From Rhodoluna sp. (GTDB lineage Bacteria > Actinomycetota > Actinomycetes > Actinomycetales > Microbacteriaceae), in contig JAHEGM010000005.1 in NCBI GenBank assembly GCA_024645105.1, positions 1 through 41,036 on the forward strand: a DNA stretch of 41,036 nucleotides, written 5' to 3'. Shown here in pieces: positions 26,534-35,732 of the stretch (within the stretch, counting starts at the first letter, position 1; each line of letters opens with the position of its first letter). Position numbers and translations under genes: made by a program. The notes beneath the pieces are model-generated. The model did not search any database, was not told where the DNA came from, and saw only the letters and a program-made list of their open reading frames with translations.

Positions 26534-27028
26534 TTAAAGACCCAGACATTCCCCAAGTGCCGAGATGGCCTGCTCAATTGTGGCCTGCTGAATTTGGGCA
26601 CGATCCCCCGAAAACTCGAAAGCGAAGACTGATTCACCCATGGGCATAGGGCCAGAAATCGCCACATAAACCGTGCCTACCGCGACGCCATCTTGGGAAT
26701 CCGGGCCGGCAACTCCGGTGGTGGCGACCCCAATAACGCTGGCTTCATCGGTGTTGGTTTTTGCCCCAAGCTTTGTGCGAACTCCCGAGGCCATTTGTGC
26801 TGCCACCTCGGGATCAACAGCACCCTGGTTTTCTAGCAGCGCCCGCGATACGCCAAGCAACTCGTGTTTTAGTGAGGTCTGGTAGGCAACAATTGCGCCC
26901 AGTAAAACTTTTGAAGAACCGGCTACCGCAACAAACTCTGCGCTTAGTGCTCCACCGGTTAACGACTCTGCAATCGCTAGCTTGAGCCCTCTGGATTCAA
27001 GTTCGTGCAGAATCGCCGCGGCAGTCAT
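26534..27028 (-). CDS. cinA: CinA-family protein (PncC-type nicotinamide-nucleotide amidohydrolase)
   Basis: 164-residue stand-alone CinA C-terminal domain, which in PncC deamidates nicotinamide mononucleotide. Conserved AESLTGGALSAEF (19-31), VAYQTSLKHELLGV and TTGVAGPDSQDGVAVGTVYVA blocks are present. The N-terminal MoCF-like domain of full CinA is absent, which is normal beside actinobacterial pgsA and recA. It directly abuts pgsA. Confidence 0.88.
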   Translation of the reverse strand: MTAAAILHELESRGLKLAIAESLTGGALSAEFVAVAGSSKVLLGAIVAYQTSLKHELLGVSRALLENQGAVDPEVAAQMASGVRTKLGAKTNTDEASVIGVATTGVAGPDSQDGVAVGTVYVAISGPMPMGESVFAFEFSGDRAQIQQATIEQAISALGECLGL

Positions 27029-27637
27029 TTAGTTGCTGACTCGTTGTTTGCGCGCACGAAAGGCAGCGAGCATGTATTGAATACCGGTTATCAAGGTGAG
27101 CGCAGTTGCGAATAGAACTAGAGCAAGTTCAAAGTAGGTGTACCACTGGTCAAACCATGCGGTGAGCGGCGATACCACAAAACCAACCATGATGCCCTGA
27201 AAAATAGTTTTTAGTTTTCCGCCCGATGATGCGGCGACTACCTCATTGCGAATTACAACAAACCGATACGCAGTAATACCGAGCTCACGAATCATGATCA
27301 CTGCGGTGATCCACCAAGAAACTTCGCCAAGAACCGAAAGGGTAACTAGCGCCCCACCCAACAAAGCCTTGTCAGCAATTGGATCAAGAAGTTTTCCAAG
27401 ATTTGTGATTAGTCCACGTTTTCTGGCGATGGCACCATCTACCCCATCGCTGGCCATGATGATGATAAAAACCAAAACCGAAATCCAACGCATGGCAGAT
27501 TCTGGATTATTGAATTCAACTAAGGTCCAAATAAAAAACGGCACAAAAAGAATTCGAGCCATTGTGATCACGTTTGGCAGATTAAAAATTGACTTGGCTG
27601 ATTTTTCAATCAGATTATTTTTTTGCGGTGTCGGCAT
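27029..27637 (-). CDS. pgsA: CDP-diacylglycerol--glycerol-3-phosphate 3-phosphatidyltransferase
   Basis: Membrane enzyme making phosphatidylglycerol phosphate. 202 residues with several membrane helices and the CDP-alcohol phosphotransferase signature DGVDGAIARKRG...GKLLDPIADK in the first half. Annotated as PgsA by position between ftsK and cinA; other phosphatidyltransferases share the motif. The start overlaps the ftsK stop by one base. Confidence 0.9.
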   Translation of the reverse strand: MPTPQKNNLIEKSAKSIFNLPNVITMARILFVPFFIWTLVEFNNPESAMRWISVLVFIIIMASDGVDGAIARKRGLITNLGKLLDPIADKALLGGALVTLSVLGEVSWWITAVIMIRELGITAYRFVVIRNEVVAASSGGKLKTIFQGIMVGFVVSPLTAWFDQWYTYFELALVLFATALTLITGIQYMLAAFRARKQRVSN

Positions 27638-30372
27638 TACTGGCGACCCGTCAATTTCCAGGCATCTTCATCGCCATCTTCGTCATCGCCAAAGCCATTG
27701 CCGCCAGAGATGATTGAGCGATCTGTGTTCTCGCGCGGAATGAAGTCTTCAAAATCTCCGGCAGCCAAGTTGGACTGGGCAGGTTCTGCATCAATTACCG
27801 CTGCGGCTGCTGCCACTGCAGGTGCGGTGTTCGCACCTGGTTCGCCGCGAAGCTGTGCCAGAACAGTTGGTAGATCTTCTGGTTTGACCATAACGTCGCG
27901 AGCCTTTGAGCCTTCACTTGGGCCAACAATGTTTCGTGATTCAAGCAGATCCATCAGGCGGCCGGCCTTAGCGAAGCCAACGCGAAGTTTGCGCTGCAAC
28001 ATTGAAGTTGAACCAAACTGGGAACTGATGATTAGCTCTGCGGCCTGCAGTAGAACATCAAGATCGTCGCCGATGTCTGCGTCAACCATATTTTTTGCGG
28101 CCACAGGTGCGTCAACGTCGGCGCGGTATTCCGGCTCCATTTGCTGCTTTACGTGTTCAACAATTCTGTGCAGTTCGCTCTCGGCGAGCCAGGCACCCTG
28201 AACGCGCATTGGCTTATTGGTTCCCATTGGTGAAAACAGTGCGTCACCCTGACCGATAAGTTTTTCAGCACCCGGCTGATCAAGGATCACCCTGGAGTCA
28301 GTTACCGAGGTTACCGAGAAAGCTAGGCGACTTGGCACGTTGGCCTTGATCAAACCGGTGACGACATCCACTGACGGACGCTGAGTTGCCAGCACCAGGT
28401 GAATACCAGAGGCACGAGCCAACTGAGTAATTCGCACAATAGAATCTTCAACATCACGCGGAGCAACAATCATCAAGTCGGCAAGCTCGTCTACCACTAC
28501 AAGAAGGTATGGGTATGGCTGCAGTTTGCGTTGCGAACCCTCGGGAACTTTTACCTCACCGGCCACGACAGCGCGATTGAAGTCATCGATATGTTTGAAA
28601 CCAAAACTCGCTAGGTCGTCGTAGCGCATGTCCATTTCTTTAACGACCCACTGCAACGCTTCGGCGGCTTTCTTGGCGTTAGTAATGATTGGCGTAATCA
28701 GGTGCGGCACGCCCTGGTAGGCGGCAAGTTCTACGCGCTTAGGGTCAATCAAAACCATGCGAACTTCAGCAGGTTTTGCTCGCATCAAGATTGAGGTAAT
28801 CATTGAGTTCACGAAGCTTGATTTACCAGCACCGGTTGCACCTGCCACAAGCAAGTGCGGCATCTTGGCAAGGTTAGCGATTACATAGCCACCCTCAACG
28901 TCTTTACCAATTCCAATGGTTAGCGGGTGCATGCTCTTTGCGGCGACATCTGAGCGCAAAACATCGCCAAGAGAAACTGTTTCTCTGTCTGTGTTTGGAA
29001 TCTCAATACCAATCAAAGACTTGCCAGGAATAGGCGCCAATATTCGAACTTCATTTGAAGCCACCGCGTAAGAGATGTTGCTAGCCAGACGAGTTACTGC
29101 CTCAACTTTCACACCGGGAGCAAGTTCAACCTCGTAGCGGGTAACCGTTGGGCCACGAGAAAAACCAACCACGGCAGCCTCAACGTTGAACTCTTTGAAC
29201 ACGCTGGTGATTGAAGCTACGACCAAATCGTTCGCAGCCGACTTTGCCTTAGGCGGAGTACCCGGAGCCAAGATGCTTAGCGGTGGCATAACGTAAGGGC
29301 GGTTCACCTTTGGGGCGCTAGGCGCGGCAGTTGACGCGGCTGGCGCTGGAGTTGGCGCAGGCGATACAAATTCCGGAGTAGCAACCGGGATGGTGATTGA
29401 CTGAGTCTTGGTGTTGTCGACAATTGCAGTGGCGTCAACAGAGGGAACGCTTAGTTGGGTTGCCTGAAGGTTGTCGTTGAATAGTGCGTCAAACTCGTCT
29501 TCGTCTGTTGAAACAATGGCACTATCAAATGCTGAATCCTCGGCACTCTTGCCACGACGCCACCACGGCACCTTGGTGCCATCGAATGCGTCTGGAACCT
29601 CATCTTCAGCAATCTCTTCAGATTGCTCGCGAACCTTTGACTCACCAAAAAGGTAGGTGGTTAGTTCGCGAAGTCTTTCGCCGATGCGATTTGGTGCGGT
29701 CTTAGTCATGATTAGCAGCGAACCAAAAGTGAAGGCCGCCAGCACCGGAATGGTTCCCCAGATGGTGATTGTGTTGAAGAACGGAACTGAAATCAACCAT
29801 CCGAAAATACCACCGCTGTAGGCAAGTGGCCATTCGCCGTCGTAAGGCTGAACTGCTTTGCCATTGGTTAGGAAAAAGACGTGGAAGAAACCGCTCAACG
29901 AAACGATAAAGAGGAATAGTCCAATACCAATACGACCGTTGTCGCGCACAGTTGATGGATGACGCATTAGGTAGATTGCAAAAATAATCATCACAACCGG
30001 AAGTCCAAATGAGAGTCGGCCAAAAAGCGCCCCCATTGTCCAGACGTGAATGCCGTGGGCCCAATCCTGTTTGATTAGTACCCAGCCAAAGATGGCTCCA
30101 ACAACACCAAGCAGGAAAATGAAGAATGGCAGGCCATCGCGACGATCTTCTTTGGCGATCTTTTCTGGGCTAAGGGCGCGAGCACCGGCACCAACGGCGT
30201 GGGCAAAGAACATGTAGATTGCCGTAAAAGCAGAGCCGGAAGGCGCCTGAGATTGGCGGGTTCTGGCGGCTGCCGAACGCGGTGCCGAGTTGCGAGCTGC
30301 CGCTGCTGGGGTACGCGAAACGCCCTTAGCCCGTGAAGCGGGCTTGCGAGGGGTTGGTTTACGCGCGGCCAT
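27637..30372 (-). CDS. ftsK: DNA translocase FtsK
   Basis: Septum-located motor that clears chromosome DNA during division. 911 residues with a basic N-terminus and four membrane helices (about 82-100, 117-135, 149-168 and 203-222). A Pro/Ala-rich linker (to about 375) follows, then the motor with Walker A GATGAGKS (511-518) and Walker B-like [14 protein letters not shown]-terminal gamma winged-helix domain (about 775-840) binds KOPS-like sites. The tail is acidic. The ATG is 6 nt from a TAGTTT hexamer. Confidence 0.96.
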   Translation of the reverse strand: MAARKPTPRKPASRAKGVSRTPAAAARNSAPRSAAARTRQSQAPSGSAFTAIYMFFAHAVGAGARALSPEKIAKEDRRDGLPFFIFLLGVVGAIFGWVLIKQDWAHGIHVWTMGALFGRLSFGLPVVMIIFAIYLMRHPSTVRDNGRIGIGLFLFIVSLSGFFHVFFLTNGKAVQPYDGEWPLAYSGGIFGWLISVPFFNTITIWGTIPVLAAFTFGSLLIMTKTAPNRIGERLRELTTYLFGESKVREQSEEIAEDEVPDAFDGTKVPWWRRGKSAEDSAFDSAIVSTDEDEFDALFNDNLQATQLSVPSVDATAIVDNTKTQSITIPVATPEFVSPAPTPAPAASTAAPSAPKVNRPYVMPPLSILAPGTPPKAKSAANDLVVASITSVFKEFNVEAAVVGFSRGPTVTRYEVELAPGVKVEAVTRLASNISYAVASNEVRILAPIPGKSLIGIEIPNTDRETVSLGDVLRSDVAAKSMHPLTIGIGKDVEGGYVIANLAKMPHLLVAGATGAGKSSFVNSMITSILMRAKPAEVRMVLIDPKRVELAAYQGVPHLITPIITNAKKAAEALQWVVKEMDMRYDDLASFGFKHIDDFNRAVVAGEVKVPEGSQRKLQPYPYLLVVVDELADLMIVAPRDVEDSIVRITQLARASGIHLVLATQRPSVDVVTGLIKANVPSRLAFSVTSVTDSRVILDQPGAEKLIGQGDALFSPMGTNKPMRVQGAWLAESELHRIVEHVKQQMEPEYRADVDAPVAAKNMVDADIGDDLDVLLQAAELIISSQFGSTSMLQRKLRVGFAKAGRLMDLLESRNIVGPSEGSKARDVMVKPEDLPTVLAQLRGEPGANTAPAVAAAAAVIDAEPAQSNLAAGDFEDFIPRENTDRSIISGGNGFGDDEDGDEDAWKLTGRQ

Positions 30373-30384
30373 CCAACAAAACTA
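30373..30384 (-). promoter_or_regulatory. Candidate leaderless -10 element for ftsK
   Basis: TAGTTT (30379-30384, minus strand) ends 6 nt before the ftsK ATG. Confidence 0.4.
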
Positions 30385-30395
30385 ACAGCCACCAC

Positions 30396-30419
30396 CGCCA
30401 GATGCCCGTAGGCACGGCG
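30396..30419 (-). terminator. Hairpin after rnj
   Basis: CGCC/GGCG outer and TGCC/GGCA inner arms with small bulges, directly after the rnj stop and before the ftsK promoter. There is no T-run, so it may be a U-less terminator or an RNA 3' end protector. Confidence 0.35.
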
Positions 30420-30422
30420 AAG

Positions 30423-32099
30423 TTAGCCTTCTATGACAACCGGAATAATCATTGGTCGGCGACGATGGGCCTTATTCACCCAGGTGCCAATGGTTCTTCT
30501 GATTACCTGCTGCAGGGCATATGTATCGCGCACGCCTTCTGCTGCAGCTTCTGACAAAGCACGTTCGATCAAAGGTTTGACCGCGTCAAAAACATGATCC
30601 CCCTCGGCAAATGCGCGAGCACGGATCTCTGGACCCACCTTGACTCGACCGGTCTCACTGTCAATGACCGCAAAAATCGATATGAAGCCCTCTTCAGCCA
30701 AGACTCTGCGGTCGTGTAAGTCGTCATCGGTTATCGTGCCAACGTTTTTACCGTCAACGTAGAGCAGGCCACACTCAACGGCCCCAACTACCTCGGCGAT
30801 GCCGTCAACCAGGTCAATTACCCAGCCGTCCTCTGTGATTAGCACACGCTCATGTGGAACGCCGGTTTGTTCGGCGAGTTTTCCGTTAGCAATCAGGTGG
30901 CGATATTCGCCGTGCACCGGCATGACATTCTTTGGCTTCAAAATGTTGTAGCAGTAAAGAAGTTCGCCGGCTGCTGCGTGACCCGAAACGTGAACCTTGG
31001 CATTTCCTTTGTGCACAACATTTGCGCCTAACTTGGTGAGGCCATCAATTACACGGTAAACAGCATTCTCATTACCTGGAATAAGTGAGCTCGCCAAGAT
31101 GACTGTGTCACCTTCACCGATTGCAATATCGTGTTCCAAATTCGCCATGCGGGCGAGCACGGCCATTGGCTCACCCTGCGAACCGGTTGACATGTAAACC
31201 ACTTTGTCGTCCGGCATGTTTGCCGCCTGCTTGAGATCTACGAAATCTTCAGTCTCGGCGTTTAGGTAGCCCATTTGAATCGCAATTTGCATATTGCGAA
31301 CCATCGAACGCCCAACTAGAGCAACCTTGCGGTGGTTTGCCTTAGCCGCATCAACTACCTGCTGCACTCGGTGGACGTGACTTGAGAAAGAGGCCACGAT
31401 GACGCGCTTTTTAGATCTAGCAATAATGTTTTCAATTACTGGGCCGATTTCTTTTTCCAGCGGTGTGAACCCAGGAACATCGGCATTGGTTGAATCGCTC
31501 ATAAAGAGATCCAGCCCCTCTTCTCCGACACGAGCAAAGGCTCTTAAATCGGTGAGGCGGCCATCAAGCGGCAACTGGTCCATCTTGAAGTCACCGGTGT
31601 GCAAAATTGTTCCGGCTTTGCTGCGAATAACTACAGCCAGCGCATCTGGAATTGAGTGATTGACGGCAATGAACTCTAAGTCGAAGCCGGCGAGAGTTTC
31701 TTTTCTACCTTCTGCAACCACCATTGAGTATGGAGTGATGCGGTGCTCTTTGAGCTTTGCCTCAACAAAAGCCAAGGTAAGCGCCGAGCCAATCAAAGGA
31801 ATGTCTTGCTTTAGACGCAATAGGTAAGGCACGCCGCCGATGTGGTCTTCGTGGCCGTGAGTCAACACGATGCCAACTACATCGTCTAGGCGATCCTTTA
31901 GGTAACCAAAATCAGGCAGAATTACGTCAACTCCAGGTTGGTGCTCTTCTGGAAAAAGCACGCCAACGTCAACAATCAAAATTTTTCCGTCAATTTCAAA
32001 TACGGTCATGTTTCGGCCAATTTCACCAATTCCACCTAGTGGAATGATGCGCATGACGCCTGGGCGAAGTGGAGCAGGTTGAGGCAGGGTCTGAACCAA
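30423..32099 (-). CDS. rnj: Ribonuclease J
   Basis: Metallo-beta-lactamase/beta-CASP nuclease for 5'-3' and endonucleolytic RNA decay and rRNA maturation. 558 residues with the metal site HGHEDHIGG (81-89), HTGDFKMD, the beta-CASP domain and MPVHGEYRHL, and a C-terminal domain ending in the basic AHRRRPMIIPVV segment. TTG start, supported by AAAGAAAGAG upstream. The dapA-rnj-ftsK order is standard in actinobacteria. Confidence 0.95.
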   Translation of the reverse strand: MVQTLPQPAPLRPGVMRIIPLGGIGEIGRNMTVFEIDGKILIVDVGVLFPEEHQPGVDVILPDFGYLKDRLDDVVGIVLTHGHEDHIGGVPYLLRLKQDIPLIGSALTLAFVEAKLKEHRITPYSMVVAEGRKETLAGFDLEFIAVNHSIPDALAVVIRSKAGTILHTGDFKMDQLPLDGRLTDLRAFARVGEEGLDLFMSDSTNADVPGFTPLEKEIGPVIENIIARSKKRVIVASFSSHVHRVQQVVDAAKANHRKVALVGRSMVRNMQIAIQMGYLNAETEDFVDLKQAANMPDDKVVYMSTGSQGEPMAVLARMANLEHDIAIGEGDTVILASSLIPGNENAVYRVIDGLTKLGANVVHKGNAKVHVSGHAAAGELLYCYNILKPKNVMPVHGEYRHLIANGKLAEQTGVPHERVLITEDGWVIDLVDGIAEVVGAVECGLLYVDGKNVGTITDDDLHDRRVLAEEGFISIFAVIDSETGRVKVGPEIRARAFAEGDHVFDAVKPLIERALSEAAAEGVRDTYALQQVIRRTIGTWVNKAHRRRPMIIPVVIEG

Positions 32100-32128
32100 A
32101 GGGTTCTCTTTCTTTGTAACGCTAGGCG

Positions 32129-33103
32129 CTACCGAGTCGTGCCGGCCACCTTAGGCAGCGCGCCACCGGCGGCTGCGTTACGGTCTGGGCGGAAGTTCTC
32201 AAAACTCAAACCTGGAACTTTGCCAACCTTGTCGATATCGGCTTCGATACGTGCAGCTTCGGAATCTTCTGGACCAACAAGTGGCAGACGAACTCTAGGA
32301 CTGTTGATCAAACCCAAACCGTGCAAAACGTATTTTGCGGCTACTGTTCCTGGAACGTGAGTCATGAGTGAGCGCTGGAGTGGCTCTAGTGCATTGTGCA
32401 CTGTTAGTGCGTGGTGATAATCATTTCGGTTGGCTGCGTCAACCATTTCTCTATATGCAGCTGGAGCTACGTTGGCTGTCACACCGATAAGACCGGTTGC
32501 GCCAATAGACATGTGAGGCAAGACGTTTGCGTCATCACCAGAGAAGTACATCAGACCGGTTTCGGTCATGATTCGTGATGCTTGAGCTAGGTCACCCTTG
32601 GCGTCTTTAATCGCCACAATGTTTGGGTGCTTTGCCGCACGGTGGAAGGTGTCGTAAGAAATTGCGATTCCTGAACGGCCTGGAATGTCATAAAGAATTA
32701 CCGGAAGATCGGTGGCGTCTGCAATCAGGCGAAAGTGCGTGAGCACACCCGCCTGAGTTGGCTTGTTGTAGTAAGGGGTGACAATCATCACGCCATCGGC
32801 GCCGGCTTTTTCAGATGCTTTATACAACTGCATCGCGTGAGCGGTTTCATTTGAGCCTCCGCCAGTGATGATCTTTGCGCGGCCGCCCGAAACAGACTTA
32901 CCAACTTCAACCAATTTAATTTTTTCAGCGTCAGTTAGAGTGCTGGTCTCTCCAGTGGTGCCAGTCACAACAACGCCGTCGGCACCGTTTGAGATCACAT
33001 AGTCAATGTGCTTCTCGGTTGCATCCCAGTCAACTTCGCCATCGGCGTTCATAGGTGTGACAAGTGCAACCAGGGTCTGGCCGAATAGGTTCTTCTGTGA
33101 CAT
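32129..33103 (-). CDS. dapA: 4-hydroxy-tetrahydrodipicolinate synthase
   Basis: Condenses pyruvate with aspartate semialdehyde, the entry to diaminopimelate and lysine. 324 residues, TIM barrel. The Schiff-base lysine is Lys166 in VAIKDAKG; Tyr138 in VILYDIPG, GTTGE (48-52) and YYNKP (111-115) are also present. An extra C-terminal tail of about 25 residues is rich in Ala and Gly. The ATG is 7 nt from TAGGCT and the gene diverges from the SulP gene. Confidence 0.96.
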   Translation of the reverse strand: MSQKNLFGQTLVALVTPMNADGEVDWDATEKHIDYVISNGADGVVVTGTTGETSTLTDAEKIKLVEVGKSVSGGRAKIITGGGSNETAHAMQLYKASEKAGADGVMIVTPYYNKPTQAGVLTHFRLIADATDLPVILYDIPGRSGIAISYDTFHRAAKHPNIVAIKDAKGDLAQASRIMTETGLMYFSGDDANVLPHMSIGATGLIGVTANVAPAAYREMVDAANRNDYHHALTVHNALEPLQRSLMTHVPGTVAAKYVLHGLGLINSPRVRLPLVGPEDSEAARIEADIDKVGKVPGLSFENFRPDRNAAAGGALPKVAGTTR

Positions 33104-33136
33104 AAAACCAAGCCTATCGGTGACTAGGCTGAGGAT
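33104..33136. promoter_or_regulatory. Overlapping divergent leaderless promoters, dapA / SulP
   Basis: Minus-strand TAGGCT (33111-33116) is 7 nt from the dapA ATG; plus-strand TAGGCT (33125-33130) is 6 nt from the SulP GTG. They form an inverted repeat AGCCTA-N8-TAGGCT. Each -35 position (about 17 bp upstream) would fall on the other gene's start codon, so one RNA polymerase would exclude the other. Confidence 0.55.
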
Positions 33137-34411
33137 GTGAACCTGATGCCAACGGCGGCCGACTGGCGCGACATGAAACGCGACCCGACTAAAGACTTAG
33201 TCGCAGGCATAACGGTAGCCATTGTGGCACTCCCCCTAGCTTTAGCCTTTGGCATCGCATCTGGTTTAGGTGCCGAAGCCGGCATCACCACAGCAATCAT
33301 CGCCGGGGCCTTAGCCGCAATTTTTGGCGGCAGTCGCCTTCAGGTTTCAGGACCAACCGGCGCCATGACCGTGGTTCTGGTTCCTATCGTTCACCAATTC
33401 GGTGCGAGAGCGGTGCTGCTGGTTGGGCTCATGGCAGGACTAATTTTGATAATCGCCGCCTACGCAAAAATTGGTGAGCATGTGCATCGGCTGCCAACGT
33501 CTTTGATAGAAGGTTTCACCGCCGGCATTGCTGTTGTCATAACCCTGCAACAGTTTCCATTCATCTTTGGGGTTGAAGCCAGCCATTCAGAAAAGGTCTG
33601 GGCTGGAGCATTTGATGTTCTAGTTCGTGGAGTCGCCCAAGTGAACTTGGAGTCAATTTCAATTGCGCTTGGGGTTTGTTTGGTGATTTTGCTTGGCACC
33701 AAGAAATGGCCCAAGATGCCGTTTGCCCTAATTACCGTTTTTGCATCAGCCGCAGTTGCGTCCATGCTTGGGATGGAAATTGAGACCATAGGTGAACTGC
33801 CGGCCAGAATCGGCGATTTCAATCTTGAATTCTTGAATGGTTCAAATATTGTTTCGCTGATGCCTTCTGCCTTTGCGGTTGCAGCGCTAGCCGCCTTAGA
33901 GAGTTTGTTATCGGCTAAAGTTGCCGACAAAATGCGCGGTGGTGAAGAGCGGCATGATTCAAACAAGGAACTATTTGGGCAAGGAATTGCAAACCTAGTT
34001 GTTCCATTCTTTGGCGGGGTGCCAGCAACTGCAGCCCTTGCACGAACTGCAGTGAATGTTCGCTCGCATGCTCAATCTAAGTTGGCTGCTTTGAGCCACT
34101 CTCTGGTGCTGGCGGCCGTGGTTCTTTTATTTGCACCGCTGGTTGGTCAAATTCCTCTAGCCGCGTTGGCGGGAGTGCTGCTGGCAACCACGGCAAGAAT
34201 GATCAAGCCACGCGAGTTGATGAGCCTTGCCAGAGAATCAAAACTTGACGCACTTGTCCTAATCTGCACATTCGTCGCCACAATTGCGATTGATTTAATT
34301 TCTGCCGTGATTATTGGCCTGGTGCTAAGCCTCGCCCTAAGAAAAACAAGCCTTGCTGCCATTGACCGCAGATACCCGCCGGTGGATGAAAAAGAAACCC
34401 TCGGCGATTAA
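33137..34411 (+). CDS. SulP-family anion transporter without STAS domain
   Basis: Membrane transporter of the SLC26/SulP family (sulfate, bicarbonate or other anion). 424 residues with about 12-14 predicted transmembrane segments. The family region PTGAMTVVLVPIV (51-65 area), the second-repeat SALESLLSAKVAD motif and FFGGVPATAALARTAVN near residue 290 are seen. The C-terminal STAS domain of most SulP proteins is missing; the frame ends soon after the last helix. Substrate is uncertain (BicA-like bicarbonate uptake is one option). GTG start chosen from the -10 spacing; an ATG 9 bp downstream is the alternative. Confidence 0.85.
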   Translation: MNLMPTAADWRDMKRDPTKDLVAGITVAIVALPLALAFGIASGLGAEAGITTAIIAGALAAIFGGSRLQVSGPTGAMTVVLVPIVHQFGARAVLLVGLMAGLILIIAAYAKIGEHVHRLPTSLIEGFTAGIAVVITLQQFPFIFGVEASHSEKVWAGAFDVLVRGVAQVNLESISIALGVCLVILLGTKKWPKMPFALITVFASAAVASMLGMEIETIGELPARIGDFNLEFLNGSNIVSLMPSAFAVAALAALESLLSAKVADKMRGGEERHDSNKELFGQGIANLVVPFFGGVPATAALARTAVNVRSHAQSKLAALSHSLVLAAVVLLFAPLVGQIPLAALAGVLLATTARMIKPRELMSLARESKLDALVLICTFVATIAIDLISAVIIGLVLSLALRKTSLAAIDRRYPPVDEKETLGD

Positions 34412-34438
34412 TTCACCGAGGGTTTCTTAGCTTTTTAG
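34392..34438. terminator. Bidirectional terminator between SulP gene and thyX
   Basis: 13-bp perfect stem AAGAAACCCTCGG / CCGAGGGTTTCTT (34392-34404 and 34416-34428), 11-nt loop, then T-runs on both strands (CTTTTT on plus, TTTTTC on minus). The SulP stop codon lies in the loop, so its last codons form the left arm. Confidence 0.9.
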
Positions 34439-34440
34439 AA

Positions 34441-35175
34441 TTACGGGGCTACGCGGCCATTCTTGTTGAATGCCTCATAGGTGTAGGGCATTAGTTCTGC
34501 CCAGAAGTCTTCCATCTTCTCTGCGCACATCTCAATTTCGCGCTGCGGGAAAGATGGAAAGTGAGTGCCTTCGCGCTGAGTGCGAAGACTCAAGAAATTC
34601 ATCAGGGCACGAGAGTTCATGGTGACGTACATGCTTGAGTAAATGTTGAGTGGAAGAACGATACGTGCAACTTCACGAGCAACACCTGCCTCCAGCATGC
34701 GCTTATAAGATTCGTAAGCCTGCTGAGAAGTGGTGCGTGATTCCTGCTCCACTAGAGCAATCTGCTCTGCGGTTCCAGGAAGAAATTCATAGTGGCCGGT
34801 CTTGCCAACCTGAACCAGATTGCGATCTGAAGCGGGCACGTAGAAAACCGGGCTTAGCTCCTTGTAACGGCCTGATTCTTCGTTGTAGCTTGCGATTCGG
34901 TGACGCATGAACTCGCGGAAAACAAAGATTGGCGCCTGCACATAGAAGGTCATTGAGTTGTGCTCGAAAGGCGAACCATGACGGTCACGCATTAGGTAGT
35001 TGATCAAGCCCTTATTGCGCTTCTCGTCCTCGGCCGCATCGGTGTGGGCAGCCGCTGATTCAAGGGTCTGCTCTCCCTGAGTGGATACTCGAGCTGCAAA
35101 CAAGACGTCTGAGTCTGATGCGCTTGAACGGACTAGTTCAACGGTTACGTCGCTGCGAAAAATGATGTCTGACAC
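34441..35175 (-). CDS. thyX: Flavin-dependent thymidylate synthase
   Basis: Makes dTMP from dUMP using FAD and methylene-THF. 244 residues with the ThyX signature RHRIASYNEESGR (91-103) and the EH pair (71-72). GTG start, 6 nt after TAGGCT. Next to dapA-rnj in many actinobacteria. Whether a ThyA also exists cannot be told from the window. Confidence 0.96.
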   Translation of the reverse strand: MSDIIFRSDVTVELVRSSASDSDVLFAARVSTQGEQTLESAAAHTDAAEDEKRNKGLINYLMRDRHGSPFEHNSMTFYVQAPIFVFREFMRHRIASYNEESGRYKELSPVFYVPASDRNLVQVGKTGHYEFLPGTAEQIALVEQESRTTSQQAYESYKRMLEAGVAREVARIVLPLNIYSSMYVTMNSRALMNFLSLRTQREGTHFPSFPQREIEMCAEKMEDFWAELMPYTYEAFNKNGRVAP

Positions 35176-35201
35176 CCCTACAGCCTAGTCGTTTAGCGAC
35201 T
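35176..35201 (-). promoter_or_regulatory. thyX leaderless promoter with adjoining palindrome
   Basis: TAGGCT (35182-35187, minus strand) is 6 nt before the GTG. Directly upstream is the inverted repeat AGTCG-TTTAG-CGACT (35187-35201), covering the -10/-35 spacer, a possible operator. Confidence 0.45.
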
Positions 35202-35252
35202 TGTCTCTTGACGAGTAGACCGGCCCTAGGCCCCGTAATAGAGGGTAACGCT

Positions 35253-35288
35253 TTATCAAGCCCCATTTCTCAGGCGTAGCCTAAATGT
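35253..35288 (+). promoter_or_regulatory. Promoter of the thioredoxin-like gene
   Basis: TTATCA (35253-35258), 18-bp spacer, TAGCCT (35277-35282), then 6 nt to the ATG. Predicts a leaderless mRNA. The rest of the 113-bp spacer to thyX shows nothing else convincing. Confidence 0.45.
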
Positions 35289-35732
35289 ATGTCAATCGAA
35301 GCCCGCTTAGCCCTAGTCTTGGGGCTGCTTGCCTTTGGCACAGTCGCGGGCCTGATCTGGCGCTCTAGAACCGGAAGAGCTAAAAACGTTCAGTCTGGTG
35401 AGTTGATTAATCTTGCCGAGATTGGCGCCACGAAAAACGGGGTCCCCGTGACTCAGTTTGGTAAAAAGGTCACTTTCCTGCAGTTCTCGAGTGAGTTCTG
35501 CACCGCCTGCCGCCAGACTGCGCGACTTTATGGCGAACTCGAGCAGGTTCACCCAGAAATTTTGCACATTGAAGTAGACATCACAAACAGAGTTGACCTT
35601 GCCAATAAGTTCAACATTCTGCAGACCCCAACCACCCTGGTTCTTGATTCACACGGAAGAGTGACCTCAAGAATTGGCGGTGCCGTAAAACAACAAACCA
35701 TTGAAGATGAAATAGGGAGCTTCGTAATCTAA
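35289..35732 (+). CDS. Membrane-anchored thioredoxin-like protein
   Basis: 147 residues. One N-terminal membrane helix (about 6-24) is followed by a basic stretch and a thioredoxin fold with redox CTAC (Cys71, Cys74) and the cis-proline loop QTPTT (Pro114). Basic residues just after the helix favour a cytoplasmic thioredoxin domain by the positive-inside rule, though export cannot be excluded. It shares a 1-base stop/start overlap with a DUF4395 gene. Substrate unknown; a dithiol relay with that partner is the obvious guess. Confidence 0.82.
   Translation: MSIEARLALVLGLLAFGTVAGLIWRSRTGRAKNVQSGELINLAEIGATKNGVPVTQFGKKVTFLQFSSEFCTACRQTARLYGELEQVHPEILHIEVDITNRVDLANKFNILQTPTTLVLDSHGRVTSRIGGAVKQQTIEDEIGSFVI

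Noticed and set aside
27623-28201. Plus-strand open frame of 192 residues inside ftsK
   Set aside because: Antisense shadow of ftsK: Ser/Ala-rich low-complexity translation, no domain, no RBS, while the minus strand encodes a clear FtsK motor.
35208-35241. Second plus-strand promoter TTGACG (35208-35213) with TAATAG (35236-35241)
   Set aside because: The 22-bp spacer is too long for a standard promoter.
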